A DNA stretch of 41,168 nt from Nitrospiraceae bacterium (GCA_919902665.1 CAKKRK010000039.1:1-41168); one strand, 5' to 3'; counted from the stretch's first letter, positions 26,441 to 34,777 are shown. Program-made: numbers and translations. Notes: generated by a model not told the origin, from the letters alone.

Positions 26441-27571
26441 ATGAACATCAAGCAATCAGCCCCAACAACGGTTCACAATCCACATCAGCCGTCTGCGGTT
26501 GAAAAGCTTGTGGCCTTCCTTGATGAACGGATGGGTCTCAAGGAAATGCAGGCCAAGATGCTCAATGAGCCGCTTCCTGGTGGGTCTCGTTGGGCCTACG
26601 TGTTCGGGTCTGTGCTGTTGTTCATCTTCGCTATGCAGGCCCTGACGGGCATGTTGCTTATGTTTTATTATGTGCCGACGGCCGACCACGCCTATGACAG
26701 TACGCAATATATTATCCATGAAGTCGACTACGGCTGGTTCCTGCTGAGTTACCACTTCTGGGGATCCAGTGCGATGGTGGTCTGTGTTTTCGCACACATG
26801 TCCCAAGTGTTTCTCTGGGGGGCCTACAAAAAGCCGCGAGAATTGCTATGGCTTGTCGGTCTTGCCCTGCTTGGCATCGTGATCACCTTCGGCTTTACCG
26901 GATACCTCTTGCCTTGGGATCAGCGGGCGTTCTGGGCGACGCTGGTGGGTGTCGAAATCTTGGATAAGGCGCCGCTCGTTGGCGATTTTATCGCCCGGTT
27001 TCTGAAGGGGGGGCCAACTCCTGGTCAGATGACCTTGAGCCGATTTTTCGTGCTCCATGTGATGATTCTTCCGGCAGCACTCATGGCATTAGCTGGCCTA
27101 CATATCTTTTTGTTCCGGGTCGCGGCTCCTGCCGGGCCGTTCAAGGGGACGGTTGAGGAGATCAAAGCGAAGACCGATTATTTCTTTCCTCGTCAGATTT
27201 GGAAAGATATTGTCGGGATGGCTTTTGTCTTTGTCGGTATCTGTGCCTTAGCCCTCTGGGAACCGGTCGTTTTATTGGACAAGGCTACGCCGGATCCGGG
27301 TGAGTACCATCCCGAGCCGGAATGGTATTTCCTTTTCTACTTCCAGTTGTTAAGACTCAAGCTATTTGCCGGCCAGTTAGGTCAATTTATTGGGGCTGTT
27401 GCGTTACCGGTCGTCTTCATGGTATTGCTCGTCGCGCTGCCATTCATGGACAAGGATCCTGAGCGGAATATCTTCAAGAGGCCGATCGCCCTCATCAGTT
27501 GGATTGCGATCATGGTGGTGATCGTATTGTTCACGGTGGCGGCAGTTATCAACCGTGAGTTCCTGGATTAG
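26441..27571 (+). CDS. Cytochrome b of a bc-type complex (b6/subunit IV fused)
   Basis: Quinol-oxidising diheme membrane subunit. With the ATG at 26441 it has 376 aa and about eight helices. The four haem ligands are H105 and H119 (13 residues apart) and H206 and H221 (14 apart, the cytochrome b6 type). GYLLPWDQ is the b6-like Qi-side motif. The Qo motif PEWYF is at 293-297 within HPEPEWYFLFYF, so the subunit IV part is fused. An in-frame GTG at 26426 overlaps the Rieske stop and is an alternative start. Partner of the Rieske protein upstream. Confidence 0.95.
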   Translation: MNIKQSAPTTVHNPHQPSAVEKLVAFLDERMGLKEMQAKMLNEPLPGGSRWAYVFGSVLLFIFAMQALTGMLLMFYYVPTADHAYDSTQYIIHEVDYGWFLLSYHFWGSSAMVVCVFAHMSQVFLWGAYKKPRELLWLVGLALLGIVITFGFTGYLLPWDQRAFWATLVGVEILDKAPLVGDFIARFLKGGPTPGQMTLSRFFVLHVMILPAALMALAGLHIFLFRVAAPAGPFKGTVEEIKAKTDYFFPRQIWKDIVGMAFVFVGICALALWEPVVLLDKATPDPGEYHPEPEWYFLFYFQLLRLKLFAGQLGQFIGAVALPVVFMVLLVALPFMDKDPERNIFKRPIALISWIAIMVVIVLFTVAAVINREFLD

Positions 27572-27581
27572 TTTTGATTAA

Positions 27582-28586
27582 ATGATTGCAGAAGAACGCG
27601 AATCAATGTCTCCGACGAAGATAGGATTCGGCATCCTTTGGCCAGCCTGCTGGACGGGTATTCCCATCAAGGCCGTGATTGCTGTCATTGTCATGACGAT
27701 GGGATTGGTGCATTTCGAAGGGAGATTTGGGCTTGCCGTTGTTATGCTGCTCATCAGTCCAGTCACCGTCTTTGCGATTCCAATCATCATGGCCGTCTTT
27801 GGGACACATTTTGGTGAAGGGATCGGCCTCGAGATCCTGTTCTGGCTCTCGATTCCAGTCGATATTTGGGCGTTCGGCTTGGTTGGTCGTACGTATTTTC
27901 TTGAGCGACTCAGAAAAGAGCCGCCCGACGGACTTGGACTTGCCCTTTGGTGGAGAGCGGCTCTCGTTGGAGCCTTCTTTCTCCCGGCACTCTGGGGCGC
28001 CGTGAGTTTCGTAACGGATAACGCAATTACTGCGTCTCGCTCAATGGCTGAAATAGAAAGCCTGCGGCAAATCTTTGACAACGGCCTGCCGATAGCAGAA
28101 CGGATAGGTCTTGAACTAACTATCTGGGGAACTATCTCTTCGGCCTTACTGATCGTCCTCTCGTTGATCGGAGTATCGATTTTTGGACAAATCATTCGGC
28201 GCATATCGCAAGATTGCAAGCCGACTTCTGAGAACTATCAAGGACTCATTACGCGCTGGGACTTGATGCGGGTGCCGGCTGATCAAGGGCTGCTGTTGGG
28301 TTCATTGGCGGGAGTGGGTGTGGTCATGTCGCTGGTATTTTGGACCGTCCTTCCGGTGACCACTCCGCATCCTCATGAGTGCTGTCAGAAGCCTGAGGTG
28401 CAGGCCGAACCGGTATTCAAACCGGTGGAGGCATTGAACAAGAACGCCCAACGTCTTGTATTACTGACGGCGCAGGTTGAGGCGATGGAACGACAAAAGG
28501 CAGAAACCAAAGGTCAGATAGAAAAGGGCAAGGGGAAGGCCGAAGGTGAAACGGCTAAGGACTCTTCTGCCAAGACGAAACCGTAA
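27582..28586 (+). CDS. Unknown polytopic membrane protein in the respiratory cluster
   Basis: 334 residues with about seven hydrophobic segments in the first 265, then a soluble tail with two adjacent cysteines (HPHECCQKPE) and a Lys/Glu-rich, probably helical end (KAETKGQIEKGKGKAEGE). No haem-binding CxxCH and no family I recognise. It lies 10 bases after cytochrome b and about 40 before bd-like protein 2, so an accessory or assembly subunit is likely. An alternative start is the ATG at 27606. Confidence 0.8.
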   Translation: MIAEERESMSPTKIGFGILWPACWTGIPIKAVIAVIVMTMGLVHFEGRFGLAVVMLLISPVTVFAIPIIMAVFGTHFGEGIGLEILFWLSIPVDIWAFGLVGRTYFLERLRKEPPDGLGLALWWRAALVGAFFLPALWGAVSFVTDNAITASRSMAEIESLRQIFDNGLPIAERIGLELTIWGTISSALLIVLSLIGVSIFGQIIRRISQDCKPTSENYQGLITRWDLMRVPADQGLLLGSLAGVGVVMSLVFWTVLPVTTPHPHECCQKPEVQAEPVFKPVEALNKNAQRLVLLTAQVEAMERQKAETKGQIEKGKGKAEGETAKDSSAKTKP

Positions 28587-28629
28587 CTTACGAGGTGATG
28601 AGGTGAGCGTCATACAGCAAGGGGTTAGC

Positions 28630-30462
28630 ATGGTTCAACGGGTTCTCCGGGCCGTCGCAAGTCACGACGGATGGCTCGCAGGTCTCTTGTTGATGGCGGG
28701 ATGGCTGGCCCTTCCTTCACTCGGGATTGCAGCTGAGGGCACAACCGCTGGTCCTACAGAGTATCGTGATATTCCTTACGTCGGTAGTCGGAATCTTGTT
28801 TGGATCGTTGCCCAGTTGCATCTCTTATTGGCCGGGTTCGTTTTAGGTGTGCCAATGTTTGCCTGGCTGTGCGAAGTCATTGCCTGGAGGGGAGGCGAGA
28901 AGCGTTATGACAAGCTCGCCAAGGAGTTTACCAAGCTCCTGACGTCCGCCTATTCGACCACCGCGTTGTTCGGTGGCATTCTGTTGTTTCTATTGGTGGC
29001 GTTCTACCCCAAACTGATGAACTATTTGACAGATGTCTTTTTCCCTTCCTTCTTGCTCTATTGCCTCCTGTTCTTATTAGAAACGGCGACGCTGTATCTG
29101 TATTGGTATGGGTGGGATGCCATGCAAGATGGCAGGAAGAAGACATTGCATGTGTTTCTCGGGTTTCTCCTGAACTTCTTTGCCTTATTCATTATGATTA
29201 TCCCCAATGCCTGGGCTACGTTCCAGTCCAGCCCGGTTGTGCTTGCAGACGGGACCGCCTTTGAGAGGGCCTGGGCCGCAACGTGGAATCCAACCTGGTG
29301 GCCGATCAACATCCATCGCCTTATCGCGAACGTCGTCCTTGGAGGGTATATCTGCGGGGCCTATGCCGGTGTCCGGTACTTATCGGTGAAGAGTCCTGAA
29401 GAGCGAGAACATTACGATTGGATGGGGTATGTCGGCAACTTTATCGGTGTGTTCGGTCTGCTAGCCCTACCGTTTGCCGGCTATTGGCTCATGCGGGAAA
29501 TCTACCAGTACAACCAGCAGATGGGCATTACCCTGATGGGAGGATTCCTGTCCTGGCTCTTCATCCTCCAGGCCATGTTGATCGGGGTCCTGTTCCTCGG
29601 CTCGAACTATTATTTTTGGCTGGGGATTACCTATCGAATTCCCGGGTCAGAGGGTAAATATCGCCGGGCCATGTTGATGATGTTAGTCAGTCTGTTGCTG
29701 TGTCTTGCTGTGTGGATGACCCCGCACTCCCTTGTGGCCAGCATTGAAGAGGCTCAGAAAATGGGAGGGGCCCATCATCCATTGCTCGGTGTCCTCGGTG
29801 TCATGTCGGCAAAAATGACGGTCTCCAACCTCATGATCCTGATTACGTTCATGAGCTTCGTCATGTATTGGCGGGCAGGGAAACAGGATACAGCCGGGTG
29901 GGCGAAGCTGGCGAAAGCGGTCATGGGTGCCGTGTTGGTGTTGGCAAGCATTGCGGTCATCGTCCTCGGCGTCTGGGGGTATTTCGTGCCAGCGATCGTC
30001 CGCATCAATTATTTCTCTACGTCTCAGGTGCTGATCGTTATCTTTGTCATTCTGACGATCACGCCGTTGACGGCGCTGTTGCTCAAGAGCGCAAAAACGA
30101 CGACAGAGATGGTGTGGGGGAGCATGCCGCCACGCGCTGGGTATTCCTTGGTTCTCAATGCCATCATGGTCATCCTCCTCATGACCTTGATGGGCTATGC
30201 GCGGTCCTCATCCCGTGTCCATTGGCATGTCTACGGAGTCATGCGCGATACCTCGCCCTATGCCTATTCGCCAGCGCTGGGCAGCGCGTCGTTTATTATG
30301 GCCTTCTGTACGTTTTCCTTCTGTCTTATCGTGGCGTTTATCTTTTGGGTCGCAACCATGGGCGATAAGTACAAGGCGGCTCCAGGCCCGGGGAAGGGAG
30401 AGCTGCCGCACGGCATTCCGGCGATGGCCGGAGGGGCTCCAGAAGAGCGGTCACAGAGATAA
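28630..30462 (+). CDS. Cytochrome bd-like membrane protein 2 (divergent CydA family)
   Basis: 610 residues from the ATG at 28630 (a GTG at 28603 behind GAGGTGAT is equally possible). After a signal-like segment it aligns by eye with bd-like protein 1: VWIVAQLHLLLAGFVLG, YDKLAKEFTK, the SPEEREHYDWMG loop. It keeps the same three putative haem ligands, H64, E151 and H229 (NIHRLIANVVLGGY). The C-terminal half has several more helices and ends in a Gly/Pro-rich tail. There is no GRQPW quinol loop. It is followed by two membrane cytochromes c, mirroring the first module. Haem content and oxygen reactivity cannot be decided from sequence. Confidence 0.85.
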   Translation: MVQRVLRAVASHDGWLAGLLLMAGWLALPSLGIAAEGTTAGPTEYRDIPYVGSRNLVWIVAQLHLLLAGFVLGVPMFAWLCEVIAWRGGEKRYDKLAKEFTKLLTSAYSTTALFGGILLFLLVAFYPKLMNYLTDVFFPSFLLYCLLFLLETATLYLYWYGWDAMQDGRKKTLHVFLGFLLNFFALFIMIIPNAWATFQSSPVVLADGTAFERAWAATWNPTWWPINIHRLIANVVLGGYICGAYAGVRYLSVKSPEEREHYDWMGYVGNFIGVFGLLALPFAGYWLMREIYQYNQQMGITLMGGFLSWLFILQAMLIGVLFLGSNYYFWLGITYRIPGSEGKYRRAMLMMLVSLLLCLAVWMTPHSLVASIEEAQKMGGAHHPLLGVLGVMSAKMTVSNLMILITFMSFVMYWRAGKQDTAGWAKLAKAVMGAVLVLASIAVIVLGVWGYFVPAIVRINYFSTSQVLIVIFVILTITPLTALLLKSAKTTTEMVWGSMPPRAGYSLVLNAIMVILLMTLMGYARSSSRVHWHVYGVMRDTSPYAYSPALGSASFIMAFCTFSFCLIVAFIFWVATMGDKYKAAPGPGKGELPHGIPAMAGGAPEERSQR

Positions 30463-30484
30463 AGATAATTTTGAGTTTTGATTG

Positions 30485-30520
30485 TGAGTTTTAAGTTAGG
30501 GACGAAAAACTAAGAACTCA
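30485..30520 (+). other. Intercistronic hairpin
   Basis: Thirteen bases pair with thirteen across a 10-base loop (TGAGTTTTAAGTT at 30485-30497 with AACTAAGAACTCA at 30508-30520; one mismatch, one G-T). It sits between bd-like protein 2 and the next cytochrome. It could be a partial terminator or a processing/stability element. The same gap has a direct repeat of TGAGTTTT (starts 30472 and 30485). Confidence 0.5.
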
Positions 30521-30541
30521 GCACTTAACATTCGAGGGCCC

Positions 30542-31165
30542 ATGAGTGAAGTCGCACAACTACAACTAATCGCACTGTCCATCATTGGGATCGGCATTCT
30601 GATCCTGTTGTTCATCAAGGCCGTGTTTGTGAGGGTGACGGGGTTCGTTGCCATCGTGCTGGGGTTGTTTTCACTGATGTCGCTTGCCGTACCCCAGCTG
30701 GCCTCTCTGCCTCCTGCCGAGGAAAAGATCGATATTGCCAGCATCAAGACACCGACTGATATTGCTGCCATCGGCCAGACGGTCTTCTTCAGCAAAGGCC
30801 AATGTGCACTGTGTCATTCCATCGGGCCAAGTGAATCGGCCCGTTGTCCGGATTTGAAGGGAATCGGCGCTAAGTTGAGCAAGGATTTCCTCTTTGAAAG
30901 CCTAACGGATCCCCAGGCGTTCGTGTATAAGGATTACCGCCATGGTGGCGTGCCGAAAGACTATCCAGCCACGATGCCAGCTATCAATAAGGATCCGATC
31001 GGACTCTCGAAGAATGAAATATTGGCCATTATCGCGTTTCTGCAGCAAATGAGCGGGGAGCCGATCTCTGTCAGCACGTCGGAGCTTGATATCCCTGGGA
31101 AGGCCCCGTCTGCGCCAGTGAAGGCCGCGCAAGCTGCGCTTGTTGCCGACGCACACACGAATTAG
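30542..31165 (+). CDS. Membrane-anchored monoheme cytochrome c
   Basis: 207 residues. Two N-terminal hydrophobic helices (about 8-25 and 32-50) are followed by a periplasmic cytochrome domain with CALCH (KGQCALCHSIGP) and a likely methionine ligand in PATMPAIN. A Pro/Ala tail follows the domain. It resembles the cytochrome at 24694-25494 in layout: membrane part first, one haem at the end. It lies in the same relative position after a bd-like gene. Confidence 0.88.
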   Translation: MSEVAQLQLIALSIIGIGILILLFIKAVFVRVTGFVAIVLGLFSLMSLAVPQLASLPPAEEKIDIASIKTPTDIAAIGQTVFFSKGQCALCHSIGPSESARCPDLKGIGAKLSKDFLFESLTDPQAFVYKDYRHGGVPKDYPATMPAINKDPIGLSKNEILAIIAFLQQMSGEPISVSTSELDIPGKAPSAPVKAAQAALVADAHTN

Positions 31166-31180
31166 GGAGGAAGGATTGTT

Positions 31181-31897
31181 ATGGGAGCGTTAGGGAAGCC
31201 AATCATTCTCATGGTCGCCATGTATGCGTTTCTGAAGTTTGGGTTGCCTAACATACCTGGCTCTGCCCCCCTTCCCTCCAGCCTCATATTTCTGTACCTC
31301 TTGCTGACTGCGGGCGGCATTTTCATGTTTAAAACATTGAGCGGTGAATCGAAGGATGCCTTCTGGGATCCAATTCGACGATTTCTGACCGGAGAGAACA
31401 TCGGTGGTCTGCAAGCACTTCGCTATGGCGTGTTCATTCTGTTTCCGTTGCTGGTGGGCTGGCAAACATACGGAAGTACGGCAGTGAGCGACCTCCCTCC
31501 GACGGAAAGCCGAACAATTCATCCAGCACCGCCAGGGGAATACACGGGCCTATCAAATCCTGTTCCTAAAACTCCTGAAAATATTATGCAGGGGAAGGGT
31601 TTTTACGCTGCCTATTGCTCACCATGTCATGGTGGAAACTTTGACGGCAAGGGGCCGGCGGCTCGTGGATTTATTCCAGCGCCTGCCAATTTTGCCGACC
31701 CCACGACGATCGCTATGTTGCAGGAAAGCTATCTATTCTGGCGCATCAAAAAGGGCGGCGTCGGTCTTCCGATTGAAGGTGCACCATGGAAGTCGGCCAT
31801 GCCTCGTTGGGAAGTCGAGTTGCCCGATGAATGGATTTGGAAGATCATCTTAGGTGAGTACGACGGCGCGCATCAATCCCCACGAACCTGGGAGTAG
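31181..31897 (+). CDS. Membrane-anchored monoheme cytochrome c
   Basis: 238 residues. Three hydrophobic segments lie in the first 105 residues. The C-terminal cytochrome domain has CSPCH (AAYCSPCHGGNFDGKG). The part FWRIKKGG ... WEVELPDEWIWKIILGEY parallels the lipoprotein cytochrome at 22094-22582, suggesting a common origin. The ribosome binding site is strong (AGGGAGGAAGG). Starts 15 bases after the previous cytochrome gene. Confidence 0.88.
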   Translation: MGALGKPIILMVAMYAFLKFGLPNIPGSAPLPSSLIFLYLLLTAGGIFMFKTLSGESKDAFWDPIRRFLTGENIGGLQALRYGVFILFPLLVGWQTYGSTAVSDLPPTESRTIHPAPPGEYTGLSNPVPKTPENIMQGKGFYAAYCSPCHGGNFDGKGPAARGFIPAPANFADPTTIAMLQESYLFWRIKKGGVGLPIEGAPWKSAMPRWEVELPDEWIWKIILGEYDGAHQSPRTWE

Positions 31898-31949
31898 CGG
31901 GAAGGAACAGCGTGGATCGATCTAGTTGTGGAGGGAGCACGAGGACAGC

Positions 31950-32777
31950 ATGAAACCGGCGAATCGCATCATGAAACAGGTTTTGCGGGGTGGAACGGCA
32001 GCAATCGCAGCCATGATTATTGGTGGAGCATCGCTTGGCTATGCACAGGAGAGTGTCTCGGTTCGAGCGACGCTTCTGACTGGGGGCGTACCCGTAGATG
32101 ATCCAAGTGCGGCAGTCTGGAGCAGTGCACCGCCTGCTACGTTTCCAATGTCACCGCAAGTCCATTGGCAGAATCGTATTCAGGAAGTGACCGTTAAGGA
32201 TGTCATCGTGCGTGCCTTGCATGACGGTACACAAGTGGCGGTGCTGGTCGAATATACCGATCCTACTCAGGATCCTGATGACGCAGCAGCACTGGAGTTT
32301 ATGGTAGGTGATAAGAAGGCACATTTCGCCCATGGCCAGCCAATGCTCCAGGTAGAAGGCGGGCCGGTCAATATTTGGTTCTGGAAAAATAAGACCGGCA
32401 AGGCCATCGACATGAGTGCGAAAGGTTTTGGGACATTAAAGCCACAAGAGCATCAGGATGTGACAGCCAAGGGCGTCTATTCAAACGGGACATGGAAAGT
32501 CGTATTTGCCAGGAAATTGTTGACCGGGCATGCTGATGAGGATGTGCAAATTACGGCGGGACAATTCATGAGTATCTCCTTTGCAGTATGGGACGGACGA
32601 AAAGATGCCGTCGGCGAGTTGGTTGAAAAGGGGTCTCAAAAAGCGGTGTCGTCTTGGTGGTATTTCCGAGCCGATGCCCCGCCTGATTATTCCGGCTATA
32701 TGTACGCGGCGATCGCTGCTGTATTGGGCTTGGGATTTCAGTTTGTCCTGATCCGAAAACTCAAGAAAGGGCAGTGA
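31950..32777 (+). CDS. Ethylbenzene-dehydrogenase-gamma-like haem-binding protein with C-terminal anchor
   Basis: The 275-residue protein has a signal peptide (ending near GYAQE), an EB_dh-type haem-binding beta domain (VKDVIVRALHDGTQVAVLVEY, VNIWFWKNKTG, FMSISFAVWDGRKDAVG) and a C-terminal helix (YMYAAIAAVLGLGFQFVLI). This fold forms the gamma subunit of several DMSO-reductase-family enzymes. In Nitrospira it is proposed for the nitrite oxidoreductase gamma subunit. Placement inside a bc/bd-like cluster suggests an electron relay at this complex instead of at nitrite oxidoreductase; that is an inference. The ATG at 31950 is preferred over an earlier in-frame start because GAGG precedes it. 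Confidence 0.85.
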   Translation: MKPANRIMKQVLRGGTAAIAAMIIGGASLGYAQESVSVRATLLTGGVPVDDPSAAVWSSAPPATFPMSPQVHWQNRIQEVTVKDVIVRALHDGTQVAVLVEYTDPTQDPDDAAALEFMVGDKKAHFAHGQPMLQVEGGPVNIWFWKNKTGKAIDMSAKGFGTLKPQEHQDVTAKGVYSNGTWKVVFARKLLTGHADEDVQITAGQFMSISFAVWDGRKDAVGELVEKGSQKAVSSWWYFRADAPPDYSGYMYAAIAAVLGLGFQFVLIRKLKKGQ

Positions 32778-32779
32778 GC

Positions 32780-33805
32780 ATGAAGGCGCCAAGGCTGGGT
32801 ATCATAGGATTGGCAGTGGGAGTGATCGGAGGCTTGGCTTTCATCACCGGTGGCTGTGCCAACGAACAGGAAAAGCGTGGCCATGAACTCTATACCCACT
32901 ATTGCAGCGATTGTCACGGCGAGAGCGGAAAGCAAAATGAAGGGTTTAATTGGTCGGCTATGCCCGATCCAAAGCCTAAGGATTTGTCGAATAAGTCAGA
33001 AATGAGCACGTTCAAGGATGAGGAGCTCTTTGCGACTATCTCGCGGGACATGCTGGACACCAGTGAGGAAGGTGGAGATACGATCGGAGATGACGACTTT
33101 GCCGTGCCCACTATGCCGACCTTTAAATATACGCTCTCTGAGGATGAACTCTGGTCGATTGTCGGATATGTGCGCACGTTGCACGGAACGAAGATGGAGT
33201 TTAACGTCGCGGCACGCAAGACTTCCTTGGAAGAAGGATTGAAGACCGCTCAGGCCAAGTTTGAACAGGCCAAGCAGGCCTATGAAGCTGCCGAGAAGAA
33301 AGCCAGCGATGAAGCGGAGCAGAAGAGCGAGCAGTTGAAGAAAGATGTCGATGTGGATGAATCCGCTTATGCGGCTGAACAAGCAACGATGGGGCAAGCC
33401 AAGAAAGAGATGGATGTGGCCCAGGTTGCCCTCAATAATTTCTCTACGAGAGCGGGGAAGGGACTCAGTATTCCTAGGCCAGATCTGACGGTTAAGCCTG
33501 CAGACGTTGCAAAATTGGTCGATCGTGGCAAACAACTCTATGAAAATAAGTATGGTTGCAACGGGTGCCACAATGTCGGCGGTGAAGGCGGTAAGATCGG
33601 TCCCGCGTTGGATCGAGCCGGATTTCGCTTGAATGCCACGTGGGTGTATCGTTGGCTCAAGAATCCACAGGCGATGGATGCGCACACACGGATGCCCGCC
33701 TTGGGTTTAAATGATGCGGATGCCAAAGCTGTGACGATGTATGTGGCCACCTTACGGGCGCCAAAGTCTGAACCTGTAGCCGAGAAGCCGGTCGAAAAGC
33801 CCTAA
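32780..33805 (+). CDS. Diheme cytochrome c with long coiled-coil spacer
   Basis: 341 residues. An N-terminal hydrophobic segment (about 8-25) ends at C26, possibly a lipidated cysteine, although the lipobox is imperfect. Haem 1 is CSDCH (C42, C45, H46). A charged region of about 70 residues, rich in Ala/Glu/Lys/Gln (about 140-215), should form a coiled coil. Haem 2 is CNGCH (C260, C263, H264), with a likely methionine in HTRMPALG. Its ATG is separated from the previous stop by two bases. The two haems on a rigid or flexible rod suggest a spacer between two electron partners. The stop overlaps the convergent ubiA-family stop. Confidence 0.9.
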   Translation: MKAPRLGIIGLAVGVIGGLAFITGGCANEQEKRGHELYTHYCSDCHGESGKQNEGFNWSAMPDPKPKDLSNKSEMSTFKDEELFATISRDMLDTSEEGGDTIGDDDFAVPTMPTFKYTLSEDELWSIVGYVRTLHGTKMEFNVAARKTSLEEGLKTAQAKFEQAKQAYEAAEKKASDEAEQKSEQLKKDVDVDESAYAAEQATMGQAKKEMDVAQVALNNFSTRAGKGLSIPRPDLTVKPADVAKLVDRGKQLYENKYGCNGCHNVGGEGGKIGPALDRAGFRLNATWVYRWLKNPQAMDAHTRMPALGLNDADAKAVTMYVATLRAPKSEPVAEKPVEKP

Positions 33806-34692
33806 CCCACTAACCCGACGAGCAATCCGAGAAGGATGGCAGCGCCTGCCCAGACGTGTGCGCGAAACATGGCGAACGCGTGAGTCGGTGTCATCGGCGT
33901 CCGTAGGCGTATGACCTGGAGTATGAAAAATACCGACACGCCCAATAGCGCTGCATAATATGGCCACCTGAGCTGAGCGAACCACCCCGCGGCGATTAAG
34001 CATACCAGCATGATACTGAACGCCAATCCCACGCCGTGGTGAACCGAAGCCCCGAAGTACAGCGCGGCTGACTTGACCCCAACGCGTCGATCATCCTCCT
34101 GGTCTTGGATCGCGTAGATCGTGTCATAGGCTATGGCCCAGGCGGCGGTTGCTCCAAAGAGACACCACGCTGAGCTCTCCAATTGTCCTCGCACTGCAGC
34201 CCAGGCCATGATCGTTCCCCAGCCGAACGCTATGCCAAGCATGGCTTGCGGGATATGAATCCATCGTTTGGAGTATGGGTAGAGGGCGGCAAGAAAGACC
34301 GCGACCGGGGCGAGCCAGGCTACGATCGGCAGAAGGAAGAACAGGAGGCTTGCCGCCACGACAAGCAGCAGGCTGAGTAGAATTAGCGCATGGCGGCGTG
34401 ACAATTCGCCAGAAGCTAACGGACGCGTCTTGGTCCGTGCGACTTGCCGGTCAAATGTTTCATCTGCTAAATCGTTCATAATGACGCCAGCGCTTCTCAT
34501 GAGGAACGATCCGCCAATGAAAATAACTAAGAGGTGTGGCGGAGGAATCCCTCGAGCAGCCAGCACGAGGCTCCAGAGCGTGGGTAGGAGTAAGAGATAG
34601 GTACCGGTCTGGTTTGGTAGCCGGATCAATCGGGCAAGCGCAGACCAAGAAATTCCAGAGGAAGCGGATGATGATGCGGTCGGACCGGACAT
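33802..34692 (-). CDS. ubiA: UbiA-family polyprenyltransferase
   Basis: A membrane enzyme that prenylates an aromatic quinone precursor. The 296-residue protein has both Asp-rich motifs: NDLADETFD (N73-D81) and DTIYAIQDQEDD (D190-D201), plus the UbiA hallmark MLGIAFGWG. By sequence it looks like 4-hydroxybenzoate polyprenyltransferase. In organisms that make menaquinone by the futalosine route a close relative (MqnP) does the equivalent step, so the substrate is open. It is convergent with the respiratory cluster, overlapping the last gene by four bases. No clear ribosome binding site. Confidence 0.9.
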   Translation of the reverse strand: MSGPTASSSASSGISWSALARLIRLPNQTGTYLLLLPTLWSLVLAARGIPPPHLLVIFIGGSFLMRSAGVIMNDLADETFDRQVARTKTRPLASGELSRRHALILLSLLLVVAASLLFFLLPIVAWLAPVAVFLAALYPYSKRWIHIPQAMLGIAFGWGTIMAWAAVRGQLESSAWCLFGATAAWAIAYDTIYAIQDQEDDRRVGVKSAALYFGASVHHGVGLAFSIMLVCLIAAGWFAQLRWPYYAALLGVSVFFILQVIRLRTPMTPTHAFAMFRAHVWAGAAILLGLLVGLVG

Positions 34693-34742
34693 GCCGCGAC
34701 CTTAGCCCAGGGGAAATTGGCTGTCAATGCGGCTCTCCCCGG

Positions 34743-34771
34743 TTGTGACGCCAGCGTGAATTCGGTATAAC
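34743..34771 (+). promoter_or_regulatory. Promoter-like site immediately before the pseudocaspase gene
   Basis: TTGTGA at 34743-34748, a 17-base spacer and TATAAC at 34766-34771 (5 of 6). Transcription would start close to the GTG at 34778, leaving almost no leader. Confidence 0.45.
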
Positions 34772-34777
34772 CACAAC

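Noticed and set aside
27578..28219. 213-codon minus-strand frame opposite the unknown membrane protein
   Set aside because: Antisense to an operon gene with consistent hydrophobic segments; its translation is Ser/Pro/Arg-rich and featureless.
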